A stretch of 64,000 nucleotides of DNA from Halichondria panicea (lineage: Eukaryota; Porifera; Demospongiae; Suberitida; Halichondriidae): positions 2,469,501 through 2,533,500 of the forward strand of contig NC_087387.1 of assembly GCF_963675165.1 (NCBI RefSeq), in the 5' to 3' direction. Shown here one piece after another: positions 11,074 to 20,935 of this stretch (position 1 is its first letter; the number at the start of each line of letters is the position of its first letter). A program made the position numbers and the translations under genes. Under the pieces are notes generated by a model, which saw only the letters and a list, made by a program, of their open reading frames with translations, was not told the DNA's origin and made no database searches.

Positions 11074-11418
11074 TCCTCTCCGTACTGTCGGTTTAAGCAC
11101 GTTTGTGCAACGTGTGGGGTGACTCCTCATACGGACCTCAAATGTACAGGGGCTAAGCCCGAGGATTGGTCAAAAGAGTGACTGTTAGCAGAAACGGAAC
11201 CTGGCTGAGTGTTGTGTTGTGTTTCTTGGTGTGTTGTGTTTCTTGGTGCATGCAGGCTACTCATTATTTCATGCTGAATTGACATTAAATATTATGACGG
11301 TATGGTGGGTACTGGTCGTTAAGGCTGAAGGGACATTAAGAACTTGGGAGGGTACTGGTCGTCTGTTGTGATGGGGTGAGTCTCGCGGCTTTGCCGCGAT
11401 GTGAGTTTGGGATAAGAG

Positions 11419-12639
11419 GTGGGGCTGTTCTCAATAATTACTATGCGCAGATGGGAGGGTTTGTTAAAAGAACGATTGTTCTTCCTTGCAGTTCCCCCTC
11501 TTGAAGCCTCACTGGCAGGAGGTGGCTACATCTACATGGATGATCTTCGTGCACTGGAGCAAGTGGTATTAAAGGGAGCCCCACCGCTGTACTGTTTGGG
11601 GGCCATTGTTACACCTTATGTCGTGGCAGAGTGGGAAAGGCTACTAGCATCCCACCCAGACAGGGACTTTGTGGCCTACATTGTTCGTGGCATTACATCG
11701 GGTTTTCGCATTGGTGTAGACCCATCTCTCATAAACGGGCAATTTCAGAGTACAAACAGTAACATGCAATCGGCGAGAGATAACGCTCAGGTTATTGATA
11801 GCTACTTGGGCACAGAATGCTCATTGAACAGAGTAATTGGCCCCTTGCCCGTGGACACCCCTGGTATTCATGTGAATAGGTTTGGGGTAATCCCGAAAGC
11901 AAACCAGCCAGGTAAATGGAGGCTCATAGTTGACCTGTCACACCCCACTGATTTCAGTGTCAACGATGGTATTCCCCAGCCCCTGTGCTCCCTACGGTAC
12001 GTCACTGTGGACTCGGTGGTGCACATAATCCAGCAGTGTGGCAAGGGCGCCCTTCTTGCGAAACTTGATCTGGAGAGTGCGTATCGTAATGTGCCGGTTC
12101 ACCCTAGTGACCGCTGGCTTCTCGGTATGAAATGGAAAGGGGCCCTTTATGTGGACGCTGCATTACCGTTGGGTTTGAGATCGGCCCCCAAGATATTCAA
12201 TGCAGTCGCTGATGCCTTGCTGTGGATAATGGGTTTCCAAGGGGTGCCGTTGGGGATTCACTACTTGGACGACTTCCTGCTGGTGGGGAAGCCTGGATTA
12301 GGGGATTGTGCCCACTCCCTTCAGACAGCCCTGGCGACATGTCAGACACTGGGAGTCCCAGTGGCCCCCCATAAGGTGGAAGGCCCGTCAACGGTTTTGA
12401 CTTTCCTGGGGATCTGCCTTGACACAATTAACATGAAAGTCCGGCTGCCAAAAGACAAATTGGTAAGGCTACAGGCATGTATTCACACATGGGAAGGCAA
12501 GAGAATGTGCATAAAGAGGGATCTTCTCTCCCTGCTGGGAATGCTTCACCATGCTGCCAAGGTTGTTCCACCGGGGCGGACATTCCTGAGAAAGATGATC
12601 GACACGTCGACTCAGAACCATCACCACATTCGGCTATAG
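11419..12639 (+). pseudogene. DIRS-like reverse transcriptase
   Basis: A 406-codon frame with the full order of reverse-transcriptase blocks: the GKWRLIVDLSHP entry block, KLDLESAYRNVPVHP with the first catalytic Asp, a LPLGLRSAPKIFNAVADALLW thumb-side block, and YLDDF at 12262-12276 (Tyr282) as the catalytic box, then FLGICLDT and the LLSLLGMLHHAAKVV connection region. YLDD with this flanking sequence is typical of DIRS/Ngaro elements. The frame is lost near 12636, where the connection to RNase H should continue in another frame. The RT domain itself looks complete. The start codon is uncertain because ORF1 and ORF2 may overlap or be continuous in intact relatives. Confidence 0.85.
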
Positions 12640-12664
12640 GTCTAGGTTTTCGGTCTGACCTTCA

Positions 12665-13100
12665 TTGGTGGAGTTTGTTCCTTGGCAGGTGGAATGGTAT
12701 TCGAATGATCCAAGGGGACCCTCAGGCATAGTGGTCACCTCTGATGCGTCTGGATCATGGGGCTGTGGAGCCTTTTCACAGATGGGAGACTGGTTGCAAA
12801 TTCCTTGGCAAGGCTACTGGGTCGGAGTTCACATAACGGTGAAAGAACTACTACCAGTTGTGGTCGCGTGTGCCTTGTGGGGAAGGTCATCCCAGGGTCA
12901 TTCTATTCAAGTCAGGTGTGATAATGCAGCGGTGGTGGCAATTCTGCGTTCAGGCACAAGCAAAGACAAGTTGGCCATGCATTTAGTGCGATGCTTAGCC
13001 TTTTCAAGGCAGAGTTTGGCTTCACCATAGTGGCAGAGCACTTACCTGGTAGATTGAACATTGCTGCAGATGCATTATCTAGAGACAAACTATCTCACTT
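12665..13100 (+). pseudogene. DIRS-like RNase H domain, frameshifted
   Basis: Frame 12665-13030 carries VTSDASGSWGCGAF (first catalytic Asp at about 12743), TVKELLPVV (catalytic Glu) and VRCDNAAVV (second Asp). Near 13010 it shifts into the frame that begins before 12991, where HLPGRLNIAADALSR carries the last RNase H Asp. In DIRS elements this domain removes the RNA template after reverse transcription. At least one frameshift separates it from the RT frame at 12636, and one lies inside the domain. Confidence 0.8.
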
Positions 13101-14150
13101 CTTCCAGATCTGCCCCAAGGCCCCTCAGACTCCGGTAGTAATCCCACAGGAACTGTTTCAGGCCCTCATTGCCACGCAACTGGACTGGACGTCTGTGAGC
13201 TGGAAAAGAATGTTTCATTCTATTTTAGTGAAAGGTTTAGCAAAATCGACACAAAACACTTACAAAGCGGGTCAGGCCCGGTATATTAAATTTTGTGCTA
13301 TGTTCTCGTGGTCACCATTTCCAATATCAGAATCATGTGCCTCTTCATTTGTTGCCTTTTTAGCAGGGGAGGGTCTAAAGCATGGCACTATTAAGGTGTA
13401 CCTGTCTGGAGTGAGGTACTCTCAAATCGCAGCAGGTTACAAGGATCCGTTTGCCACCCCGTGGCATTGTCTCGAGTACGTGCTCAAAGGGATCAAGAGG
13501 GACCAGGCCGAAAAGGGCATAAAATCCAAACCTCGCTTGCCCATGACCCCAACCATTCTTCGAAAGTTGAAACAGGTTTGGAATGTGTCTTCTGAGGACC
13601 ACGACACAAAAATGATTTGGGCGGCTTGTTGCCTGGGTTTCTTCGGTTTTCTCCGATGTGGCGAAATGACTGTGCCCAGCTATGATCCATCTTGCCATCT
13701 GTCATATCGGGATCTGGCGGTGGATCACCAGGACAAGCCCAACACCATCAAAATACGCATTAAGGCGTCTAAAACAGACCCCTTTCGTAAGGGTGTGGAC
13801 ATCTTCTTGGGTCGAACAGGAACAGATTTGTGTCCTGTAACAGCCCTGTTGAACTACCTTTGTGCTAGAGGTTCTTCGCAGGGTCCGTTATTTGTTTTCG
13901 CGGACGGGAAATTGTTATCTCGTTCTCAATTTGTTGATCGGCTGCGAAAAGGTTTGCAGGAGGCCGGTATAGACCCTACTACTTATTGCAGCCACAGTCG
14001 GAGCAGCAACGACGGCAGCTAAGAAGGGTGTGGAAGACTGCATCATAAAGACGCTAGGAAGGTGGGAAAGTTCAGCTTATCTTCAGTATGTCTGTCTGTC
14101 TCGAGATCAGCTGGTAGGTGTCTCTAACATTCTCGCAGCACCTTGAATGA
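13101..14150 (+). pseudogene. DIRS-like tyrosine recombinase, broken near the active-site HxxR
   Basis: The frame runs from the RNase H tail to a TAA just after 14019. It contains a core-binding helical part (FVAFLAGEGLKHGTIKVYLS) and a catalytic part with FGFLRCGEM (first Arg) and IKASKTDPFRKG (Lys-strand region). At about 13990 the His of the HxxR motif is present (CSHS), but a few bases are missing. The rest (GAATTAAKKG...LGRW...AYLQYV, which holds the Tyr nucleophile region) continues in another frame to about 14146. These recombinases insert the circular DIRS intermediate. Lacking the second catalytic Arg in frame, this copy should be dead. Confidence 0.85.
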
Positions 14151-14520
14151 TGAACAGAACACTTAATTTATATTAGCAATGTCATTGTTACTGTTATTTG
14201 AATTTTGGCTTAGGCTTTCGGTGTGGTTTTGGGTGGGGGGCTGTTCCCTTTTCCCCTCTAAAAGGAGAATACTTTCACAGCCGCTTGTGGGGTTAATTAA
14301 GGGGAATTCCCCTTAATTTGGGCTCAAAACCCCTCTCGTGACCCATGACTAATTAGTTAGGGGTCGCGGGATGGGGTCAACCCCCCTCCCCTCGGGGAAC
14401 GCCTTCGCCAAATCTCTACACAATGGCCAAGTCTTAACTTGGTTACTGTGGCTTATTTTACAGTGTATAAGGTAAGTTGTTAATGGTTAATTAGGTGGTT
14501 GGTGTTGAGAAAATACGAAG

Positions 14521-15270
14521 GTGTTAACAACTCGATTTTATCGACTTCATTTGGTAGGGATCGACTCGATGTGTTTTATCAACTTGATTTTATCGACTTC
14601 ATCTGGTAAGGATCGACTAGATGTGTTTATCAACTCGATTTAGCGACTGCTTCTGGTAAGGATCGACTCGATCCAGGTTGCTGGGGGAAAGGCGAGTTTC
14701 GAGGGCGGCCTGATATAGCGTGCGCGCAACGAAGGCGCTAGGCTCAGGCAAGGCACTGAGACTCTTGAGGCCACAGGCACGCCTACAACAGCTCAGAGTA
14801 GTTCAGATGGGGACCTTCTGAGCCTGAGATCACACAGCAGCTACTTGCTATGTTTCATGAACTCAAGAGTCAAGTAGACAAGCATAGGGATTAATTTACT
14901 GTGATCCAGCACAAGTAAGCTGCTGTGACCTTCTGCAGGTGTGCCTGGAAGGTCAGCTACTCTGACCTGCTGTAGGCCTGCCTGTGGCCTCAAGAGTCTC
15001 AGTGCCTTGTCTGAGCCTAGTGCCTTTGTTGCAAGAGTACAGCAATAGATAGCCTCGATATCAAGCCGCCCTCGAAACTCGCCTTTTCCCCAGCGGCCTG
15101 GAATTGAGTCGATCCTCTCACCAGAAGAAATCGAGTTGATAAAACACATCGAGTCGATCCTTACAAGATGAAATGGATAAAATCGAGTTGATATAACACA
15201 TCAAGTCGATCCCTACCAGATAAAGTCGATAAATCGAGTTGATAAAACAAATCGAGTTGATTTTTGGGAC
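14521..15270. repeat. ~750-bp near-palindrome at the right end of the DIRS-like element
   Basis: The arms 14521-14870 and 14920-15270 are inverted relative to each other. The outer part is the array of ATCGACTCGATG/CATCGAGTCGAT motifs. The inner part is GGAAAGGCGAGTTTCGAGGG at about 14687 against its complement near 15070-15090, then TGAGACTCTTGAGGCCACAG at about 14757 against its complement near 14990. It may be the internal complementary region of the retroelement, or a separate foldback element inserted there. Confidence 0.75.
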
Positions 15271-15452
15271 ACCAACACATGGTATTTTGTATCGCCATTT
15301 TGAAGCAAAAGGCTCACCATAGAGAGTCACATAGTAATTATGTAAGGACAATTACTAAACCCCCAAAGTTGGAGTTGCGAAACGCTTGTATGTCGTTGCA
15401 AAACGCTTGTATGTCCATGCAGCAATTATTTCTGCTGAGTTACTCGCATATC

Positions 15453-15551
15453 AATGATCAGACAGCAATCAAAGGTTATTGGCATCTCATGTACAGCTAC
15501 TAAAAAACCTTGTGGGATGCCACCTTTGACCTCATTTGCTGTCTGATCATT
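15453..15551. mobile_element. ~100-bp hairpin MITE
   Basis: AATGATCAGACAGCAA at 15453-15468 is perfectly inverted at 15536-15551. The inner arms also pair imperfectly (AAAGGTTATTGGCATC against GATGCCACCTTT). Confidence 0.8.
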
Positions 15552-15559
15552 GAATGAGT

Positions 15560-15975
15560 GTCTGATTATGCATTGTGTCTGAATATAGATGCCTTACTCT
15601 ACCATCTGACGAAACGGATCGAGCTATTTGAACCTGAACTATGTCTACACCTATGGTTACAAGACCATTAATTTTGTATGTTTTTGTATGTTTATGTTTG
15701 CTGATGTTAATTAATAAAAATTCACATCCACTCCCATCCATGCACTCTTATTTATTATGTTGTATTGCATCATAGAGTCTTTGTTCACATGCACTTCGAA
15801 TTTTGGTTTTGGCCTCATCTTTGTACTGAAACTTCACCTCTAGGGGCTCTGCTCCTAGTATTTTAATTTGGGCCTCTTTGATTAATGTCAGTTCTGTTTT
15901 TGCTCTAAAAAATGTCAGTTGTTGTTACGCTATTATCTCTAAGAATTTGTTTGAATGTAAATTTCAACTTGTTGA
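15560..15975. repeat. Dispersed repeat shared with 58.64-58.87 kb
   Basis: GCTGATGTTAAT...AATGTCAGTT...TTGTTACGCTATTATCTCTA and AGAATTTGTTTGAA are shared with 58760-58880. There is no intact frame. The GAACCTGAACTATGTCTACA part is unassigned. Confidence 0.55.
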
Positions 15976-16039
15976 TTCAGCTGAGTGTGCATGCGCAGTT
16001 ACTGTATAGTCTATTCTACTGACAGCCCCTCCTCTTTTT

Positions 16040-16112
16040 CAGTTTGCTATTTTGTCCGGATTTGCGAGGTTTCGGACTAAAGGGTCCGGATTAGCGAGGT
16101 TCTACTGTACTT
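16040..16112. mobile_element. Pogo/Tigger-like terminal fragment
   Basis: The segment ends in GGATTAGCGAGGTTCTACTG. Its reverse complement, CAGTAGAACCTCGCTAATCC, resembles the termini of pogo/Tigger elements. A second imperfect GGATTTGCGAGGTTTCGGAC copy precedes it. The opposite end was not found. Confidence 0.5.
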
Positions 16113-16227
16113 AATATGTTCTTATAGATATACATGACTGACAGTCTGTACATTGTACTTTTTTCCCAATATAACATGCATGTGTAGCTAAGTCGAAGTA
16201 TCTACAGCTACTGAAATTTAGTTTGTG

Positions 16228-16990
16228 GAATCCCTACTGGTTCAGTCTACCTTGCCCATAATTAAATACTGTGGTATAATTATGTCCTTTAAACTCTATT
16301 ATAGGTCTATAGTCCCAGTCAGGATTCATGGGATCATGGACACTTTCCTCTTTCCTTAATTGTATGTCATGCAAGGTGTGAATGGGATCATGGACACTTT
16401 CCTCTTTCCTTAATTGTATGTCATGCAAGGTGTGAATGGAAACATCTTGACAGGAAGAGGTGAGCTGTTTATTATGTATACTGCTAATTTGTGAACCCTA
16501 CTGGTTCAGTCTATTGCCCATAATTAAATACTGTGGTATAATTATGTCCTTTAAACTCGGTCTTATAGTCCCAGTCAGGATTCATGGGATCGTGGACACT
16601 TTCCTCTTTCCTTAATTGTATGTCATGCAAGGTGTGAATGGAAACATCTTGACAGGAAGAGGTGAGCTGTTTATTATGTATACTGCTAATTTGTGATACC
16701 TGTTTGTTGGTAGCAATGTCTTTACTTGACCACATGCACGTTCTACAGTGTTGGTGTGCATAATTATAAGACTTATGCACTTGTAGATATACAGGATTGT
16801 AACATGTACATTGTAGGCCAAAGTACCTACTGTAATTAGAATCCCTACTAGCTGTCAGTCTATCCTTGTCCATTATTAAATACTGTGGTAAAGTTATATG
16901 TCCTTGAAACTGTATTGAGGTCTATAGTCCCAGTCAGGAATCGTGCATGGGATCATTGGACACTTTCCGTGAATAGAAACATCTGTAGTG
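16228..16990 (+). repeat. Clustered copies of the 'GGAATCCCT...CAGTCTA' repeat
   Basis: Three head-to-tail copies (about 16228-16440, 16490-16660, 16840-16990). They share CAGTCTA..TTGCCCATAATTAAA, CCCAGTCAGGATTCATGGGA and GGACACTTTCCTCTTTCC. The first contains an internal ~58-bp duplication (GAATGG(G)ATCATGGACACTTT). It is non-coding, and the frames across it are repeat artefacts. Confidence 0.8.
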
Positions 16991-17099
16991 TACGTTTACA
17001 GTCCATGAAATACATGATTGTATTTAACTGCATAAAGTCCCATGTAAATCTTCCTTATCAATGGATCTGTCCTTATTCAGTATTGAGTGCATATTATTA

Positions 17100-19510
17100 A
17101 GGGCTATTAAATGGAAGCGTACTCTATACAGGGAGGCCGTTATTGTTAGTACCGGTATATAGCACCCTGTATGCATTGGCCAGCAGTTTGCACATGCTAA
17201 TATTCTGCATTTAATTCTGACTAGCTATGTAGGTGCATGCAGTTAGTACATCCTTTGTCAAAGTGAGTAGGGGAAAAAAATCAATTTCTATGAGTGCTTT
17301 CACAGTTGAAACAGATGACCCACTTCTGACCATGCACTGATCATGCACTAATAAAAGCTTCTTGATGCACTAGTTTTACCGTAACAATACGGGAATTGTT
17401 TGAAAAGACAAAAACAGCTGTAAATGGCAACTTACTTAGAAAATGCACGAGGCACTGACTAGACAGTTTATAACAATCCTCCCTGAATTGTCGTCTCTCT
17501 TAGCTGAGATTTTCTAGCTGCTGAGTTATAAAGGCCTTCAACCCAAGCATTATGCAACTTAAGGTATAAACTGTTATCTATACATAGTCTATTGAGCAAT
17601 TTTGTGCGTATTGGTACATAAATGTAAATATTTTGGGTTTGGTTAAGAAAAATTAATATGATGATACCATTGTGCAAGGTGAACAAAATTAATTATCTAA
17701 AACACACCCAAAAAGATTTCTATGGCAACCGAAGGTGGTGGGTATGTGGTGGTTTATATAACATCAACATTTTTATAGTGGACATCGCTTATAGCGATGG
17801 AAAGGCCAATCGTTTTCGGTTAAGGTATGGAACTTTGGCACAACATTCCTGAATAGTTTATCTAACATATGCATGGTTTCGTAAAGTTTATACATATGTA
17901 CACAAACTCAATTATCGAGTTTTTTGGGTGCCTTTTCGCTTAGCGAAGCAAATTTGTCGGTTAAGGTCAAATTTTTTTGCATCTTATTACAATTTATCCA
18001 GAAATACAATGTGCTTTAGTTCCGAAGATATTTTATGTTACACACATTTTTTTACGATCACCCCCATTTTCACCTAAAATGATTTCCCACTACAACAATT
18101 TTGGGGAAATATTTTTGAAAATGTTGTAGCTTATTCATTCACCTATACAATGGTATCAGCACAATTTCTTAGAAATGTTTCAATCTTAGATACATTAATT
18201 TAAGTACAACTACTCACCCTATTGTGGTATTTACTCTGTAGACTAAAGCACTGTATACTCACAAGGGTTGTCATTGGTTTCCTATACAAGCAGAAGTGTA
18301 GTTTAACATTGCATTTTTTCCACTGAGTAAGGAGACCAAAGTATATTGAGTGGCTGTGGTCTCGGGAGACTTTGCGCCAATGTAAATGTATATACCTTTT
18401 TCTGGAATCATTATACTATATGCTGGTTCAGTCTACCCTGCCCATGCACTGTGCACTATAATTATTAGTTAAGGGTTGTCCCAGTTGGGATTCCTGCATA
18501 GAATCGAAGGATGCTTCCTTGTTACTGAAAACTTTGTGAACATCTGTTCATGTTATTGTAGGTGGTAGGGATGTTAGTGGTTTGGACCCATTGCAGTGCA
18601 TGGAAGCATATACTAAGGGATGTTATAATTACATGTATGAGATGTTTTGTTGGGTTGGCTGCTGGTTTAATTAGCTGGACCATAAGATCTTTAGTCTATA
18701 GTTAGAGCAGCATGTTCTAGCAGGGTGTGGGGTCTTATACACGTACAGAGGAATCATAGTGCCTATAATTATATACAACCCTTGGAATGAAACTTTAAAA
18801 GCGAAAAGCGATGCTGTTATAATTGTCTTCAAGTGTGTAAGAGCCTATCATGCAGTCCTATACTATTCACTGTATAGTTTCAACAGTTGTCTGAGGGTGT
18901 GCCTCTAGAGCATCGGTCTCGAGTCTGAGGGTGGAGGATTGACTTATGTTTCTAATTTCAAGTGAGGTGAATATGGCCTCCCTAAAGTATTAATGAGAAT
19001 TCACTGAATTATATATACTTGTAGTATAGTGAATGCACATCTTTTCCTTATAGAGTCTAACCCCCACCAAGTGTACTGAGAAAGATGAACAGGGGAGCAG
19101 ATACACATGCATTCAGTGCTACAGTTTCAAGGTACTTTTAATTTCCAGTGGTTTCCTGTCAGCAATGTAAATGTACTGTGCATGGGTGTTTGAACCTTTA
19201 CAGTACCAGTGCTCACATTACTCTGATACTCGTTGCACTCCCCCCAAGACACCTGACCTCGTATATACATGTACATGTATAATTATTTGTAGTGACTTAT
19301 GTATTATTGTAGATTGATGTCCCCCATAACAAGTGCATATATTGCATGGGCATGCAAACAGTCTGCTTATGAATAACTATAATTTTGTGTGCAGTGTTGA
19401 TGCATGTAGCACAATGAGTGTATTGAAAGTGTGCATGGTGTTGTGTCATTAGTTTGTGCAGGTGTTAGACCAGTATAATATATATGCTTACACATGTGAT
19501 GTTCATTGTG
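17100..19510. other. Intergenic stretch, nothing recognised
   Basis: No frame over about 75 codons and no family match. A diverged copy of the GGAATCCCT repeat lies at 18420-18560. Short pyrimidine-AG/GTNNGT pairs occur, but no consistent gene model could be built. Confidence 0.35.
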
Positions 19511-19519
19511 TCTGCATGC

Positions 19520-20183
19520 TAGCCTCGTTCCCAGGCCGATTTTTTTCTAAGGAACAGAAGGGGGAAAAATACGGCGTGGTGTCTATTGCAAGGGTGATAG
19601 TGCGCATGCGCTTAGTCATGCTGTAGAATATGGAGAATAGCCAAAAGAGGCCCTCGTCTACCTCAAGACGGTCGTATGGTCAGGATGTCTGAGCTTGGAA
19701 GGACAGGCATTATAGCAAGTCTTTGTGCTTCCTATGGTGCTTACAACTGCTGCTTGAGAAGACAACTCGACCATACGGCCATCGTAGAGGTATAGATGAG
19801 AGCCTATACTGGCTTCAAACTATAGTGTGAAAGCTTTCTTGGCCAACACAATATAGAGGGCATAATTATATAAGCCATAGTTTCGATGAGTATGGAGATT
19901 AAGTATTACAGAACATATTCCTAGTAAACGGACTATATAGTTTCCGATATAATTTACACAAGTTTTACGTTAGTGCACGATTACCTAGATTCTGGGTAAT
20001 TGTGGTGCGCATGTGTACTAATTTTTTGAGTTCGACCTTCATAAAGTTGTCATAACTTTGCATATACTTCACTAAAATTCAAAGTTTCATAAACCATCAA
20101 CGCAAATACCTATGCAATGAACACCAGGCCTTTTTTCCCCCTTTCTTTCCTTAGAAAAAAATCAGCCTGAGAACACCAGGCTA
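19520..20183. mobile_element. MITE with ~75-bp inverted ends (TAGCCTCGTTCCCAGGCC)
   Basis: The left end AGCCTCGTTCCCAGGCCGAT...TTTTTCTAAGGAAC and the right end at about 20110-20183 are imperfect inverted repeats. A second inverted pair lies inside (CTCGTCTACCTCAAGACGGT near 19653 against the segment ending GGTATAGATGAG near 19800). The frame over its right arm is an artefact. Confidence 0.75.
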
Positions 20184-20219
20184 CGTGTCTGCTCTCTATA
20201 TAACACACTGATTCAGAAG

Positions 20220-20930
20220 AAGGTGGGGTTTTTTGTTTTTGTTTCTCTGTGTATATTGTATATAGATGCATGTGTGCATGGTGTATATGGTAACATGTTG
20301 TGGTTGCTGATAATTCTTTTATATACATGTAGGATATTTATTTCGTTGGTGCTATATAGGTTTAGGTGTCACTGCATGTGTTGTACTTGACAGTCAGGTA
20401 CGTATATCTATAGTTCTATACGTATAGTTCAATTACGGTACTTTCATTGTGCAGTTGATTGAAGCAGCTCATACAAAGGCAAATATGTGAAAGACAAGGA
20501 AGAGTTAACTGACTAAAAAAAATTGGGCACCGAATGATTATAATAATTATAGAGACTATAATTACAAACGATGTTGCGTGTCATGTATGATCGAGTGTCT
20601 TGTGTGTGCATGTTGGGGCATAGATTTAAGGATTTATTGTCATGCAGTTTGCTCATTCTCACCTGATGAGTGTCTTAAATGATACATACTAAAATGTGCA
20701 TCTCATAAATATATACATTATGCTAATAATTACTGTTGCCTATACGCCATGCATGGCAGGTTTGCATGCAAGCTGCCAGAGACAAAGTGTTGATAGTTTG
20801 ATACACTGAATAATCAACTCATGCATGCTTTGGTTAAATACAACTGACAATAGCTATAATTATTATGCTATAGATCTCTAAATTATAGTCCAATATTTCA
20901 AGTCATTATATGTAATGTAGTTTGTGCCCT
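20220..20930. repeat. 3' flank duplicated with 27.85-28.55 kb
   Basis: Shared segments include GGTAACATGTTGTGGTTGCT, GTTGGTGCTA..GGTTTAGGTGTCACTGC, GTGAAAGACAA(G)GAAGAGTTAA, ACTGACTAAAAAA..TTGGGCACCG, GCATGCAAGCTGCCAGAGA and CAATATTT(C/T)AAGTCAT. They show that the duplication that made genes B and C included at least 700 bp past the stop codon. Confidence 0.75.
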
Positions 20931-20935
20931 CTGGC

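Larger units (their letters stand above)
9140..15321 (+). mobile_element. DIRS-like tyrosine-recombinase retrotransposon, decayed
   Basis: The coding order is that of DIRS elements: Gag-like ORF with CCHC knuckle, reverse transcriptase, RNase H, tyrosine recombinase. All are on the plus strand and frameshifted. The outer ends are inverted repeats: 9140-9188 (TATGGTGAGCC...CCATGTGTTGGTG) against 15271-15321. Motifs of the ATCGACTCGATGTGTTTTAT type occur on the left at 9620-9695, on the right at 14523-14680, and inverted at 15105-15265. DIRS-1 elements have inverted termini and an internal complementary region, and this layout fits. Frameshifts near 12636 and 13020, a stop at 11071 and a loss near the recombinase His-x-x-Arg motif make the copy inactive. 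Confidence 0.85.
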
